From Pseudomonadota bacterium (GTDB taxonomy: Bacteria > Pseudomonadota > Alphaproteobacteria > Rhodobacterales > Rhodobacteraceae), in assembly GCA_022573605.1 (NCBI GenBank), contig JACZTQ010000200.1, forward strand, positions 1-6,142: 6,142 nucleotides of DNA, written 5' to 3'. This document shows positions 1-6,142 of this stretch, one piece after another. A program made the position numbers and the translations under genes. Numbering within the stretch: the first letter of the stretch is position 1; the number at the start of each line of letters is the position of its first letter. A model generated the notes under the pieces. It did no database searches. It saw nothing but the letters and a program-made list of their open reading frames with translations, and was not told the origin of the DNA.

Positions 1-1036
1 TCCCCTTGGCCGGCAACAGCCGGATCGCCACCGCCATGTTGACGAAAGCCTGCACCCCGAACAGCACCGCCAGCCCGGTGCCGCCGAGCCGGATGAAGGG
101 ATCGCGCTGTTCCATCAGGCGCCCGAGCGCGCGCACCGTGATGAACAGGTAGAGCCCGATGATGATCAGGGTCAGGATCAGGCCGAACTCCTCGGCGGCA
201 ACCGCGATGATGAAATCGGTATGGGCATCCGGCAGGGTCCATTTCACCGAACCCTGGGCCGCGCCGACGCCGAACAACCCGCCCTCGCGGATCGCCGATT
301 CGGCATAGGCGAGCTGGGTGTTGGGGTCGATCTCGGCCGCCAGATGGTCGTCGATCCGCTTGGCGAAGTGGCTCGAGTTGAAATAGGCGTAGGCGCCGCT
401 GGCGCCGACCAGCCCGGCGAGCACCAGCAGCATCAGGATCGGCGCGCCGGAGACGAACACCATGGTCAACCAGACCGCCAGCACCAGCATCGCCTGGCCG
501 AAGTCGGGCTGCATCGCCAGCATCGCCGCGATGCCGACCGCGGCCAGGCCCGACAGGGTGCGCCCCGGCGGACCGAAGCGCTCGAACGAGCCCGCCATCA
601 GCCAGGCCGAGACCAGCACGAAGCCGGGTTTGAGGAACTCCGACGGTTGCAGGCCGATGAAGCCGAGCGAATACCACCGCACCGCGCCCTTGCCGAAATC
701 GGTGCCGAACCAGGGCAGCGCCATCGTCGCCACCAGCGCGGCCACGAACAACACCGCCCCCCAGCGCCGGATCGAGGTGACCGGGAACATCGAGATGGTC
801 GCGATCAGGCCCAGCGCCACCACCGCGAAGACCGCCTGGCGGGCCACATAGTGATAGGTCCAGAGGTCGTTCTTGTAGGCCAGCGGCGGCGAGGCCGCCA
901 GGCCCAGCACCAGCCCCAGCACGAACAGCACCAGCACCGCGCCCAGCGACCAGCGATCCACCGTGTGCCACCAGTCGCCGACGACGGAGTTCTCGGAGCG
1001 GCCCGCCGCCACGCCGCGGAAGGTCAATTCGGTCAT
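1..1036 (-). CDS. ftsW: FtsW, SEDS-family peptidoglycan glycosyltransferase of the divisome (3' end cut by window edge)
   Basis: FtsW is an inner-membrane SEDS protein that polymerises lipid II into glycan strands at the septum, working with the transpeptidase FtsI. The frame is open from the ATG at 1036 to the window edge and gives 345 residues; family members are usually about 380-420, so the last part is missing. Residues 1-30 are a polar, cytoplasmic N-terminus, followed by hydrophobic segments near 31-50, 64-84, 92-108, 138-150, 160-178, 184-200, 203-222, 275-304 and 317-340. SEDS hallmarks are LQPSEFLKP (129-137), QPDFGQA (176-182), REGGLFGVG (250-258) and PDAHTDFI (269-276), ending in LLPAKG. 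The Asp of the HTDF block (274) probably corresponds to the essential extracytoplasmic Asp of the family. Its ATG overlaps the murD stop (ATGA), with an AGGAGG seven bases upstream. FtsW rather than RodA is favoured by the neighbours and the AHTDFI context. Because it has no stop inside the window, a simple ORF finder would miss it. Confidence 0.96.
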   Translation of the reverse strand, partial: MTELTFRGVAAGRSENSVVGDWWHTVDRWSLGAVLVLFVLGLVLGLAASPPLAYKNDLWTYHYVARQAVFAVVALGLIATISMFPVTSIRRWGAVLFVAALVATMALPWFGTDFGKGAVRWYSLGFIGLQPSEFLKPGFVLVSAWLMAGSFERFGPPGRTLSGLAAVGIAAMLAMQPDFGQAMLVLAVWLTMVFVSGAPILMLLVLAGLVGASGAYAYFNSSHFAKRIDDHLAAEIDPNTQLAYAESAIREGGLFGVGAAQGSVKWTLPDAHTDFIIAVAAEEFGLILTLIIIGLYLFITVRALGRLMEQRDPFIRLGGTGLAVLFGVQAFVNMAVAIRLLPAKG

Positions 1037-2439
1037 CGTCCGGCCTCCTCTGCCAGGCTGGGCGCCACCAGGGCCCGGAACGCCTCGCCCCTGGCCTCGA
1101 AACTGGCGAACTGGTCGAAACTCGCACAGGCCGGCGACAGCAGGATCACGTCGCCGGGCCGCGCCTCGGCCCGCGCCGCGGCGACCGCGGCGGCCAGTGT
1201 CCCGCAGCGGGCATGGGGCGTGGCCCCCAGCGTGGCGGCGAAATCCGCCTCCGCCTCGCCGATCAGATAGGCCTTGGCGATCTTGCCGAACAGCGGCCGC
1301 AGCGGCTCGATGCCGCCCTCCTTGGGGCGCCCTCCGGCGATCCAGCGGATGTTGTCGTAGGCCAGCAGCGCCTTTTCCGCGGCATCGGCGTTGGTCGCCT
1401 TTGAATCGTTGATGAAGACGATGCCCGCCGCCTCGCCGACCCGCTCCATCCGGTGCGCCAGGCCGGGGAAGCTCGGCAGCCCGCCCTCGATCTGGCGCGG
1501 GCCAAGCCCGAGCGCCCGGCAGGCGGCATAGGCGGCGCAGGCGTTCTGGTGATTATGGGCGCCTTTCAGCGCCAGCGCCGGGCGCAGGTCGATGGCAGCC
1601 ATTTGCTTGCCGCGGCGCCATTCGGTCAGGTGGCTCTTGTGCATGAACACCGACCAGCCCTGGCCCCGCAGCCGGGTCTCGACCGAAACCGTGATCGACT
1701 GCTCGACCCGCCCGGCGAGATAGCGCCCCTCGGCCTCGTCGATCCCGATCACCGAACGCTCGGGCGCCCCGGCCTCGAACAATCGCTGCTTGGCGGCGAA
1801 ATAGCCGCCGATGCCGCCATGGCGCTCCAGATGGTCGGGCGAGAGGTTCAGGAACACCGCGACATCGGGCGCCAGCGTTCGCGCCAGCTCGATCTGGTAG
1901 GACGAGAGTTCGACAACCACGATCTCGCCGGGCTCCGGCGGGTCGAGGTCGAGCACGCCGCGCCCGATATTGCCGCCGATCTGGGTCCGGCGGCCCGCCG
2001 CTTTCAGGATGTGGTGGATCAGCGCCGTGGTCGTCGACTTGCCGTTCGAGCCGGTGACGGCGATCACCTTGAACGGCGACCCGTCCTCATCAAAATCTTC
2101 CGGGTCCGCCGCCAATAGCGCCTGGAAGAACAGCCCGACATCATTGTCGACCGGCACGCCCGCCGCCAGCGCCTGCGCCACCGCCCGGTGCGGCCGGGGA
2201 TAGAGATGCGGGATGCCCGGCGAGACGATCAGGCGGGCCATGCTCGCCGCCTCGCGCTCGCGCGACAGGTCGCCAATCTCGAAGCCCTCGCCCGCCGCCG
2301 TCTCGCGGGCCGCGTCGTCATCGTCCCAGCACACCGGCTCCGCGCCGCCCGCCCTCAGGGCGCGGGCCGCGACCAGCCCCGAGCGGCCAAGCCCCAGAAC
2401 CCCGACCCGCTGGCCGGCATATGCGCGGATCGGGATCAT
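1033..2439 (-). CDS. murD: MurD, UDP-N-acetylmuramoyl-L-alanine:D-glutamate ligase
   Basis: MurD is a cytoplasmic ATP-dependent ligase that adds D-glutamate to UDP-MurNAc-L-Ala. The 468-residue protein shows the three Mur-ligase domains. The N-terminal Rossmann-like UDP-binding domain contains GVLGLGRSG (13-21). The central ATPase has the P-loop [10 protein letters not shown] (129-138), GNIG (156-159), ELSSYQ (177-182), [11 protein letters not shown] (198-208) and a KQRLF block whose Lys217 is the expected carbamylated lysine; HNHQNACAA follows at 295-303. The C-terminal domain has NDSKATN (344-350), AGGRPK (368-373) and [12 protein letters not shown] (433-444). It is about 30 residues longer than the E. 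coli enzyme (about 438); part of this is an acidic insert before the P-loop (around 111-123). The frame runs further upstream, but the conserved N-terminus [12 protein letters not shown] fixes the start at 2439. That start overlaps the mraY stop as ATGA and has no clear Shine-Dalgarno. The stop overlaps the ftsW start. Confidence 0.97.
   Translation of the reverse strand: MIPIRAYAGQRVGVLGLGRSGLVAARALRAGGAEPVCWDDDDAARETAAGEGFEIGDLSREREAASMARLIVSPGIPHLYPRPHRAVAQALAAGVPVDNDVGLFFQALLAADPEDFDEDGSPFKVIAVTGSNGKSTTTALIHHILKAAGRRTQIGGNIGRGVLDLDPPEPGEIVVVELSSYQIELARTLAPDVAVFLNLSPDHLERHGGIGGYFAAKQRLFEAGAPERSVIGIDEAEGRYLAGRVEQSITVSVETRLRGQGWSVFMHKSHLTEWRRGKQMAAIDLRPALALKGAHNHQNACAAYAACRALGLGPRQIEGGLPSFPGLAHRMERVGEAAGIVFINDSKATNADAAEKALLAYDNIRWIAGGRPKEGGIEPLRPLFGKIAKAYLIGEAEADFAATLGATPHARCGTLAAAVAAARAEARPGDVILLSPACASFDQFASFEARGEAFRALVAPSLAEEAGR
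1044..1049 (-). promoter_or_regulatory. Ribosome binding site of ftsW, inside murD
   Basis: A perfect AGGAGG ends seven bases before the ftsW ATG at 1036. It is written within the last codons of murD, where GAG GAG GCC encodes Glu-Glu-Ala. It supports the start choice and indicates that ftsW can recruit ribosomes itself as well as receive them from the overlapping murD stop. Confidence 0.85.
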
Positions 2440-3524
2440 CTCAGCTTCAGGGTCGCCAGCCCGATCAGCGCCAGGATCACCGAGATGATCCAGAACCGGA
2501 TCACGATGGTCGCCTCCTGCCAGCCCTTCTGCTCGAAATGGTGGTGGATCGGCGCCATCCGGAACACCCGCTTGCCGGTCAGCTTGAAGCTGACGACCTG
2601 GATGATCACGCTGACCGCCTCCAGCACGAACAGCCCGCCGATGATCGCCAGCACGATCTCGTGCTTGGCCGATACCGCGATCGCGCCCAGCGCGCCGCCC
2701 AATGCCAGCGAGCCGGTGTCGCCCATGAACACCATCGCCGGCGGCGCGTTGTACCACAGGAACCCCAGCCCGGCCCCGATCAGCGCCGCGCAGAAGACGA
2801 CGATCTCGCCGGTTCCGGGCACGTAGCTAAGCTGAAGATATTCGGTGAAATCGGTTCGCCCGACCACATAGGCGATGATGCCCAGCGATCCGGCGGCGAT
2901 CATCACCGGCATGATCGCCAGCCCGTCGAGCCCATCGGTCAGGTTCACCGCGTTGGCCGAACCCGCGATCACCAGCATCGCGAACGGGGCGTAGAGCAGC
3001 CCGGCATCGATCATCGCGTTCTTGAACACCGGCAGGGCGATGGTGTTCTGCAACGCCTCCGGCTGCAACGAGGTCGCCCAGTACGAAGCGCCCAGCGCGA
3101 TCAGAAACCCGAGACCCAGGCGCACCCTGCCCGGCACGCCCTTGACCGAGAATCTCCGCACCTTCAGGAAATCATCGGCGAACCCGATGGCGCCGAAGCC
3201 GAAGGTCACCACCACCACGACCCAGACGAAACCGTTGTCGAGCCGGGCCCAGAGCAGCGTCGAGATCAGCAGTGCGCTCAGGATCATCACGCCGCCCATG
3301 GTCGGCGTGCCGGCCTTCTCGACGATATGGCGCTCGGGCAGGTCGTCGCGGATCGGCTGGCCCTTCTTCTGCATCCGGCGCAGCCAGTTGATGATCGGGC
3401 GGCCGAACACGAAGCTGAAGATCAGCGCGGTCATGAAGGCGCCGCCCGAGCGGAAGGTGATGTAGCGGAACAGGTTGAAAATATCGCCGCCGTCGCTGAG
3501 CGGGGTCAGAAAGTGGTAGAGCAT
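2436..3524 (-). CDS. mraY: MraY, phospho-N-acetylmuramoyl-pentapeptide transferase
   Basis: MraY is an integral inner-membrane enzyme that transfers phospho-MurNAc-pentapeptide from UDP to undecaprenyl phosphate, giving lipid I. Its length of 362 residues matches the family (E. coli 360). Ten hydrophobic segments can be placed near 27-46, 75-93, 97-117, 136-154, 172-192, 200-221, 239-258, 264-285, 290-311 and 339-359. Family motifs are all present: TPTMGG (73-78), the aspartate pair in GFADDFLK (Asp117, Asp118), [10 protein letters not shown] (194-203), [12 protein letters not shown] (267-278, Asp269) and PIHHHFE (325-331, the His triad). Two small departures from E. coli are Phe119 where Tyr follows the Asp pair, and Arg135 where a Lys is expected. 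The ATG at 3524 lies six bases after the murF stop and is served by GAGGAG within the murF end. The TGA overlaps the murD ATG. Confidence 0.98.
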   Translation of the reverse strand: MLYHFLTPLSDGGDIFNLFRYITFRSGGAFMTALIFSFVFGRPIINWLRRMQKKGQPIRDDLPERHIVEKAGTPTMGGVMILSALLISTLLWARLDNGFVWVVVVVTFGFGAIGFADDFLKVRRFSVKGVPGRVRLGLGFLIALGASYWATSLQPEALQNTIALPVFKNAMIDAGLLYAPFAMLVIAGSANAVNLTDGLDGLAIMPVMIAAGSLGIIAYVVGRTDFTEYLQLSYVPGTGEIVVFCAALIGAGLGFLWYNAPPAMVFMGDTGSLALGGALGAIAVSAKHEIVLAIIGGLFVLEAVSVIIQVVSFKLTGKRVFRMAPIHHHFEQKGWQEATIVIRFWIISVILALIGLATLKLR

Positions 3525-3530
3525 CCGCGT

Positions 3531-4979
3531 TCACTCCTCGTCGCGCACGCGGGCGTCCCGCGCGCTGCCCAGCGCCTTGATCTCGTCGACCACCCGGCGC
3601 ATCGCCATGCCGAGCGAGCCCTTGACCATGCACACATCGCCCGCGTCAACCATGCGCCGTGCCCGGTGGGCAAGTTTGTCGCTGTCCTCGAACCATTCGC
3701 CCCGCTTGCTCGCAGGCAGGGCGTCGTGCAGCCGGCGCATGCGCGGCCCGGCAAGATGCACCGAATCGATCCCGTCGAGCTCGCCCAACCCGGCCAACCC
3801 CACGTGCAACTCGTTCTCGGTCGGACCAAGTTCGAGCATGTCGCCAAGAAACGCAATCCGCCGGCCGCGGGCGACACGGCCGATGTCATCCGTGACCGAG
3901 CTGGCCGCAAGCACCGCCAGCGCGGCCCGCATCGAGGCCGGGTTGGCATTGTAACTCTCGTCGATCAGCGTGATCTCGCCGTCGATGCCGGCGGGGCCGA
4001 GTTCGATCCGCCAGTGCAGGCCGCGCCCCTCGGGCGGCGCCCAGTCGGCAATGGCCAGACCGGCGCGCGCCAGATCGCCGCCGACGGCAATCACAGCACC
4101 CAGCGCCGCCACCGCGTTCAGCGCTAAATGCACACCGGGCGTGCCCAGCTTGAAGGTGATCGGTTGGCCGGCGATCCGGGCCCGGGCTACCGTTGCCAGC
4201 TCGCACACCGCCGCCTGCTCCAGCACCAGATCGCAATCTTCGGTTCCAAAGCCCAGTATCCCCGCCTCACCCACCTGCGCCGCCAACCGGTCGAAATGGG
4301 GGTTGTCGCGGTTCAGGATCGCGACGCCGCCCGGCTCCAGCCCGGCGAAGACCTCGGCCTTGGCGTCGGCGATCTCCCCGACCGAGCCGAAGGCCGCCAG
4401 ATGCACCGCCTCGATGGTGGTCACCAGCGCCACATGCGGCCGCGCCAGTCGCGATAACGGCGCGATCTCGCCCGCATGGTTCATGCCCATCTCGATCACC
4501 GCGAACTCGGTATCGGCGGGCATCCGCGCCAGGGTCAGCGGCACGCCCCAATGGTTGTTGAAGCTCCTCTCGGCGGCATGCACCCGGCCCTGACAGCCGA
4601 GCATGGCGCGCAGCATATCCTTGGTCGAGGTTTTGCCGACCGAGCCGGTCACCGCGATCACCCGGGCAGCACTGCGCGCCCGGGCGGCAGCACCCAGCGC
4701 GCCGAGCGCTTCCAGCGTATCGTCGACCACAAGCAGAGGCGCACCCTCCGCCACCCCGTCCGGCACATGGCTGACCATGGCCGCCCCGGCTCCGGCGTCG
4801 AGGGCCTGGGCGACGAAGTCATGGCCGTCCCGGTTTTCCCCGGCAAGCGCCACGAAAAGCTCGCCTGCCGCCATGCTGCGGGTGTCGATGGAAATGCCGG
4901 TAACGCCGCGCCAGCCGCCGCGCGCATTGCCGGAGGTCGCGGCGGCGGCATCCCCGGCGGTCCAGAGATATCCGCTCAT
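3531..4979 (-). CDS. murF: MurF, UDP-MurNAc-tripeptide:D-alanyl-D-alanine ligase
   Basis: MurF is the cytoplasmic ATP-dependent ligase that adds D-Ala-D-Ala to UDP-MurNAc-tripeptide, completing the pentapeptide that MraY uses. The protein has 482 residues (E. coli about 452). The N-terminal substrate domain contains GISIDTRSMAAGELFVAL (28-45). The central domain has the P-loop TGSVGKTSTK (111-120), RSFNNHWGVPLTL (138-150), VIEMGMNHAGEI (161-172) and GSVGEIADAKAEVF (198-211). The C-terminal domain has DESYNANPASM (340-350), AFLGDMLELG (376-385) and MVKGS (451-455). Between SYNANPASMRAAL and RRIAFLGDM it carries roughly a dozen residues that E. coli lacks (about 360-373). The last 14 residues are highly charged. 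The frame is open 46 codons further upstream, into murE, but those codons are murE in another frame. The start at 4979 is set by the MSGYLWTAGDAA N-terminus, a GGAGG six bases upstream and the ATGA overlap with murE. Confidence 0.97.
   Translation of the reverse strand: MSGYLWTAGDAAAATSGNARGGWRGVTGISIDTRSMAAGELFVALAGENRDGHDFVAQALDAGAGAAMVSHVPDGVAEGAPLLVVDDTLEALGALGAAARARSAARVIAVTGSVGKTSTKDMLRAMLGCQGRVHAAERSFNNHWGVPLTLARMPADTEFAVIEMGMNHAGEIAPLSRLARPHVALVTTIEAVHLAAFGSVGEIADAKAEVFAGLEPGGVAILNRDNPHFDRLAAQVGEAGILGFGTEDCDLVLEQAAVCELATVARARIAGQPITFKLGTPGVHLALNAVAALGAVIAVGGDLARAGLAIADWAPPEGRGLHWRIELGPAGIDGEITLIDESYNANPASMRAALAVLAASSVTDDIGRVARGRRIAFLGDMLELGPTENELHVGLAGLGELDGIDSVHLAGPRMRRLHDALPASKRGEWFEDSDKLAHRARRMVDAGDVCMVKGSLGMAMRRVVDEIKALGSARDARVRDEE
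3534..3539 (-). promoter_or_regulatory. Ribosome binding site of mraY, inside murF
   Basis: GAGGAG ends nine bases before the mraY ATG at 3524. It is formed by the last two codons of murF (Glu-Glu). This is the only junction in the window without a stop/start overlap; the spacer between the murF stop and the mraY start is six bases. Confidence 0.75.
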
Positions 4980-6142
4980 TTTTCGCCTCCGAAACCCTGT
5001 TCGAGCCCGTCCAGCGCGGCGACCGTCGCTCGCGCCTGCGTGGCATCGTCGAAAGGCAGCATGGCGCCCTTCACCTCCTGCCCCTGTTCGTGCCCCTTTC
5101 CGGCGATCAGAAGGCAATCGCCGGGTTCTTTGAGGGCATCGACACCGGCCAGCATCGCCGCCGCCCGGTCGCCGATCTCATGCGCCTCCGGACAGCCGGC
5201 CAGAACCGCGGCGCGGATCGCCGCCGGGTCCTCGCCGCGCGGGTTGTCGTCGGTGACGATGGCGACATCCGCCCGCCGCGCCACCGCCTCCCCCATCAGC
5301 GGCCGCTTGCCCGGGTCGCGATCGCCGCCGGCGCCGAAGACCACCACAAGCTGCCCGGCGCAATGGGGCCGCAGCGCGTCGATGGCGGTCGCCAGCGCGT
5401 CCGGCGTGTGGGCGTAATCGACATAGATCGCGGCGCCGTTGGCGCGCCGCGCCACCGGCTCCATCCGGCCGCGCACCCCGGTCAGCCCGGACAGCGAGGC
5501 GAAAACCGCGCCCGGCTCGACCCCGGTGGCGATCGCCAGCCCCGCCGCCAGCGCCACGTTGGCGGCTTGAAAGCCGCCGATCAGCGCCAGTTCCGCCCGG
5601 TGCACCTCGCCGGCCCAGCCGAGCTGCAACTCGATTCCCCGAGGATGATACCGGGTGGCCAGGATGGCAAGGTCCGCCCCCTCGGCGCGGCCGACCGAGA
5701 TCACCCGTTGCCCGCGCCCGGCGGCAATCGCGCGCGCCCGCGCAAACACCGGATCGTCGGCGTTCAGCACCGCCGTGCCATCCCCCGGCAGCACCGCGCC
5801 GAACAGCCGCAGCTTGGCCGCGACGTAGTCCTCGTGACTGGCGTGATAATCCATGTGGTCGCGGGTGATGTTGGTCAGAGCCGCCGCCGCCAGCGCCACC
5901 CCGTCGAGCCGGTGCTGGGCCAGCCCGTGGGACGAGGCCTCCATCGCCGCATGGGTGCAGCCCTTCGCCGCCAGCCGGGCCAGCAACGCGTGCAGCGCAA
6001 TGGGCTCCGGCGTGGTGAGCGACAACGGCTCCTCGAAACCCTCGCCCTCGACCCCGGTGGTGCCGAAGGCCACCGCGCGATGCCCCGCCGCGGCCCAAAT
6101 CTGGCGCAGGAAATGCGCCGTCGAGGTCTTGCCGTTGGTGCC
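4976..6142 (-). CDS. murE: MurE, UDP-MurNAc-L-Ala-D-Glu:meso-diaminopimelate ligase (5' end cut by window edge)
   Basis: MurE adds the third stem-peptide residue to UDP-MurNAc-L-Ala-D-Glu in the cytoplasm, using ATP. The frame is open from the window edge to the TGA at 4976-4978, giving 388 residues. The first visible residues are GTNGKTS, the ATP-binding loop, so the N-terminal UDP-binding domain (about 100-110 residues in relatives) lies outside. Counting from the edge, other motifs are GTTGV (27-31), ASSHGL (69-74), TNITRDHMDYH (90-100), the AAKLRLF block whose Lys110 is the expected carbamylated lysine, GRMEPV (225-230), DYAHTPDAL (242-250), GDRDPGKRPLMG (273-284), DDNPRGEDP (298-306) and AGKGHEQGQ (347-355). 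The DNPR motif is the known signature for meso-diaminopimelate rather than L-lysine. The GTG at 6073 can look like a start but encodes an internal valine before AFGTTG. The stop overlaps the murF ATG. In relatives ftsI is usually the gene before murE; that cannot be seen here. Confidence 0.97.
   Translation of the reverse strand, partial: GTNGKTSTAHFLRQIWAAAGHRAVAFGTTGVEGEGFEEPLSLTTPEPIALHALLARLAAKGCTHAAMEASSHGLAQHRLDGVALAAAALTNITRDHMDYHASHEDYVAAKLRLFGAVLPGDGTAVLNADDPVFARARAIAAGRGQRVISVGRAEGADLAILATRYHPRGIELQLGWAGEVHRAELALIGGFQAANVALAAGLAIATGVEPGAVFASLSGLTGVRGRMEPVARRANGAAIYVDYAHTPDALATAIDALRPHCAGQLVVVFGAGGDRDPGKRPLMGEAVARRADVAIVTDDNPRGEDPAAIRAAVLAGCPEAHEIGDRAAAMLAGVDALKEPGDCLLIAGKGHEQGQEVKGAMLPFDDATQARATVAALDGLEQGFGGEK
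4986..4990 (-). promoter_or_regulatory. Ribosome binding site of murF, inside murE
   Basis: GGAGG ends six bases before the murF ATG at 4979. It is written in the murE codons GGA GGC (Gly-Gly) near the C-terminus. It selects this ATG over any upstream start in the longer open frame. Confidence 0.8.

Noticed and set aside
221..1270. A 349-codon plus-strand frame opposite ftsW and the murD end
   Set aside because: The product is a low-complexity run of His, Gln, Arg, Gly and Asp. It is the mirror of ftsW codon bias, and ftsW is well supported on the other strand.
2440..2757. An N-terminal extension of murD by 106 codons into mraY
   Set aside because: The extension is a shifted reading of the mraY C-terminal coding region. 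MurD homology begins at [10 protein letters not shown], and the ATGA overlap is a normal start.
3525..3530. A possible promoter or terminator in the only intergenic gap
   Set aside because: Six bases cannot hold either. The flanking sequence shows only the mraY ribosome binding site.
2421..4127. A 568-codon open frame on the plus strand across the mraY/murF region
   Set aside because: It lies wholly opposite two genes with complete family motifs. Its translation is rich in Arg, His, Gln, Asp and Ala with no fold-like pattern, as expected for the antisense of GC-rich codons with few stops. No SD or family motif supports it.
4980..5117. A 46-codon N-terminal extension of murF into murE
   Set aside because: The extra residues are an Arg/Gly-rich shifted reading of the murE end. 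The GGAGG six bases before the ATG at 4979 and the conserved N-terminus favour the shorter protein.
4476..5417. A 313-codon plus-strand frame opposite the murF/murE junction
   Set aside because: It has no recognisable domain and overlaps two conserved genes antisense. It is a composition artefact.
6071..6073. GTG as the start of murE
   Set aside because: The frame continues to the window edge and encodes GTNGKTS, the essential ATP-binding loop, upstream of this codon. The true start is outside the window.
5178..6098. A 306-codon minus-strand frame inside murE
   Set aside because: It is an out-of-frame reading of murE, extremely rich in Gly, Arg and Ala. The murE frame contains every expected ligase motif.

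Overview
This window is a stretch of the chromosomal dcw (division and cell wall) cluster of a high-GC Gram-negative bacterium. All five genes lie on the minus strand. In transcription order, from the right edge of the window to the left, they are murE (start missing), murF, mraY, murD and ftsW (end missing). The base composition is visibly GC-rich, with strong G/C preference at third codon positions. Family-level features of the proteins suggest an alphaproteobacterium, probably Rhodobacterales or a close relative: the MraY C-terminal half, the MurF RSFNNHWGVPLTL block and the gene order. MurE carries the DNPR motif of the meso-diaminopimelate-adding enzymes, which fits a Gram-negative cell wall. 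The taxonomic placement is inference from remembered family patterns, not from a search.

Layout: 6142-4976 is murE without about its first hundred codons; the window opens exactly at its ATP-binding loop. 4979-3531 is complete murF. 3524-2436 is complete mraY. 2439-1033 is complete murD. 1036-1 is ftsW, cut off just after the LLPAKG residues near its last membrane segments. Three of the four gene junctions are four-base ATGA stop/start overlaps (murE/murF, mraY/murD, murD/ftsW). The fourth (murF/mraY) has a six-base spacer. Hence there is no intergenic stretch of any size, and no room for an internal terminator, RNA gene or mobile element. I see no promoter, repeat array, tRNA or CRISPR. Any promoter for this group must lie upstream of the right edge, or inside a coding region where I cannot recognise it.

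Together the genes cover consecutive steps of peptidoglycan precursor synthesis. MurD (D-Glu), MurE (meso-DAP) and MurF (D-Ala-D-Ala) build the UDP-MurNAc-pentapeptide in the cytoplasm. MraY transfers phospho-MurNAc-pentapeptide to undecaprenyl phosphate in the inner membrane to make lipid I. FtsW is the SEDS glycosyltransferase that polymerises lipid II at the division site. The tight coupling fits co-expression as one operon. The window is a conserved housekeeping region, and I found no sign of a new system. The findings are small points about translation signals and individual protein positions. The many long reading frames on the opposite strand are composition shadows.
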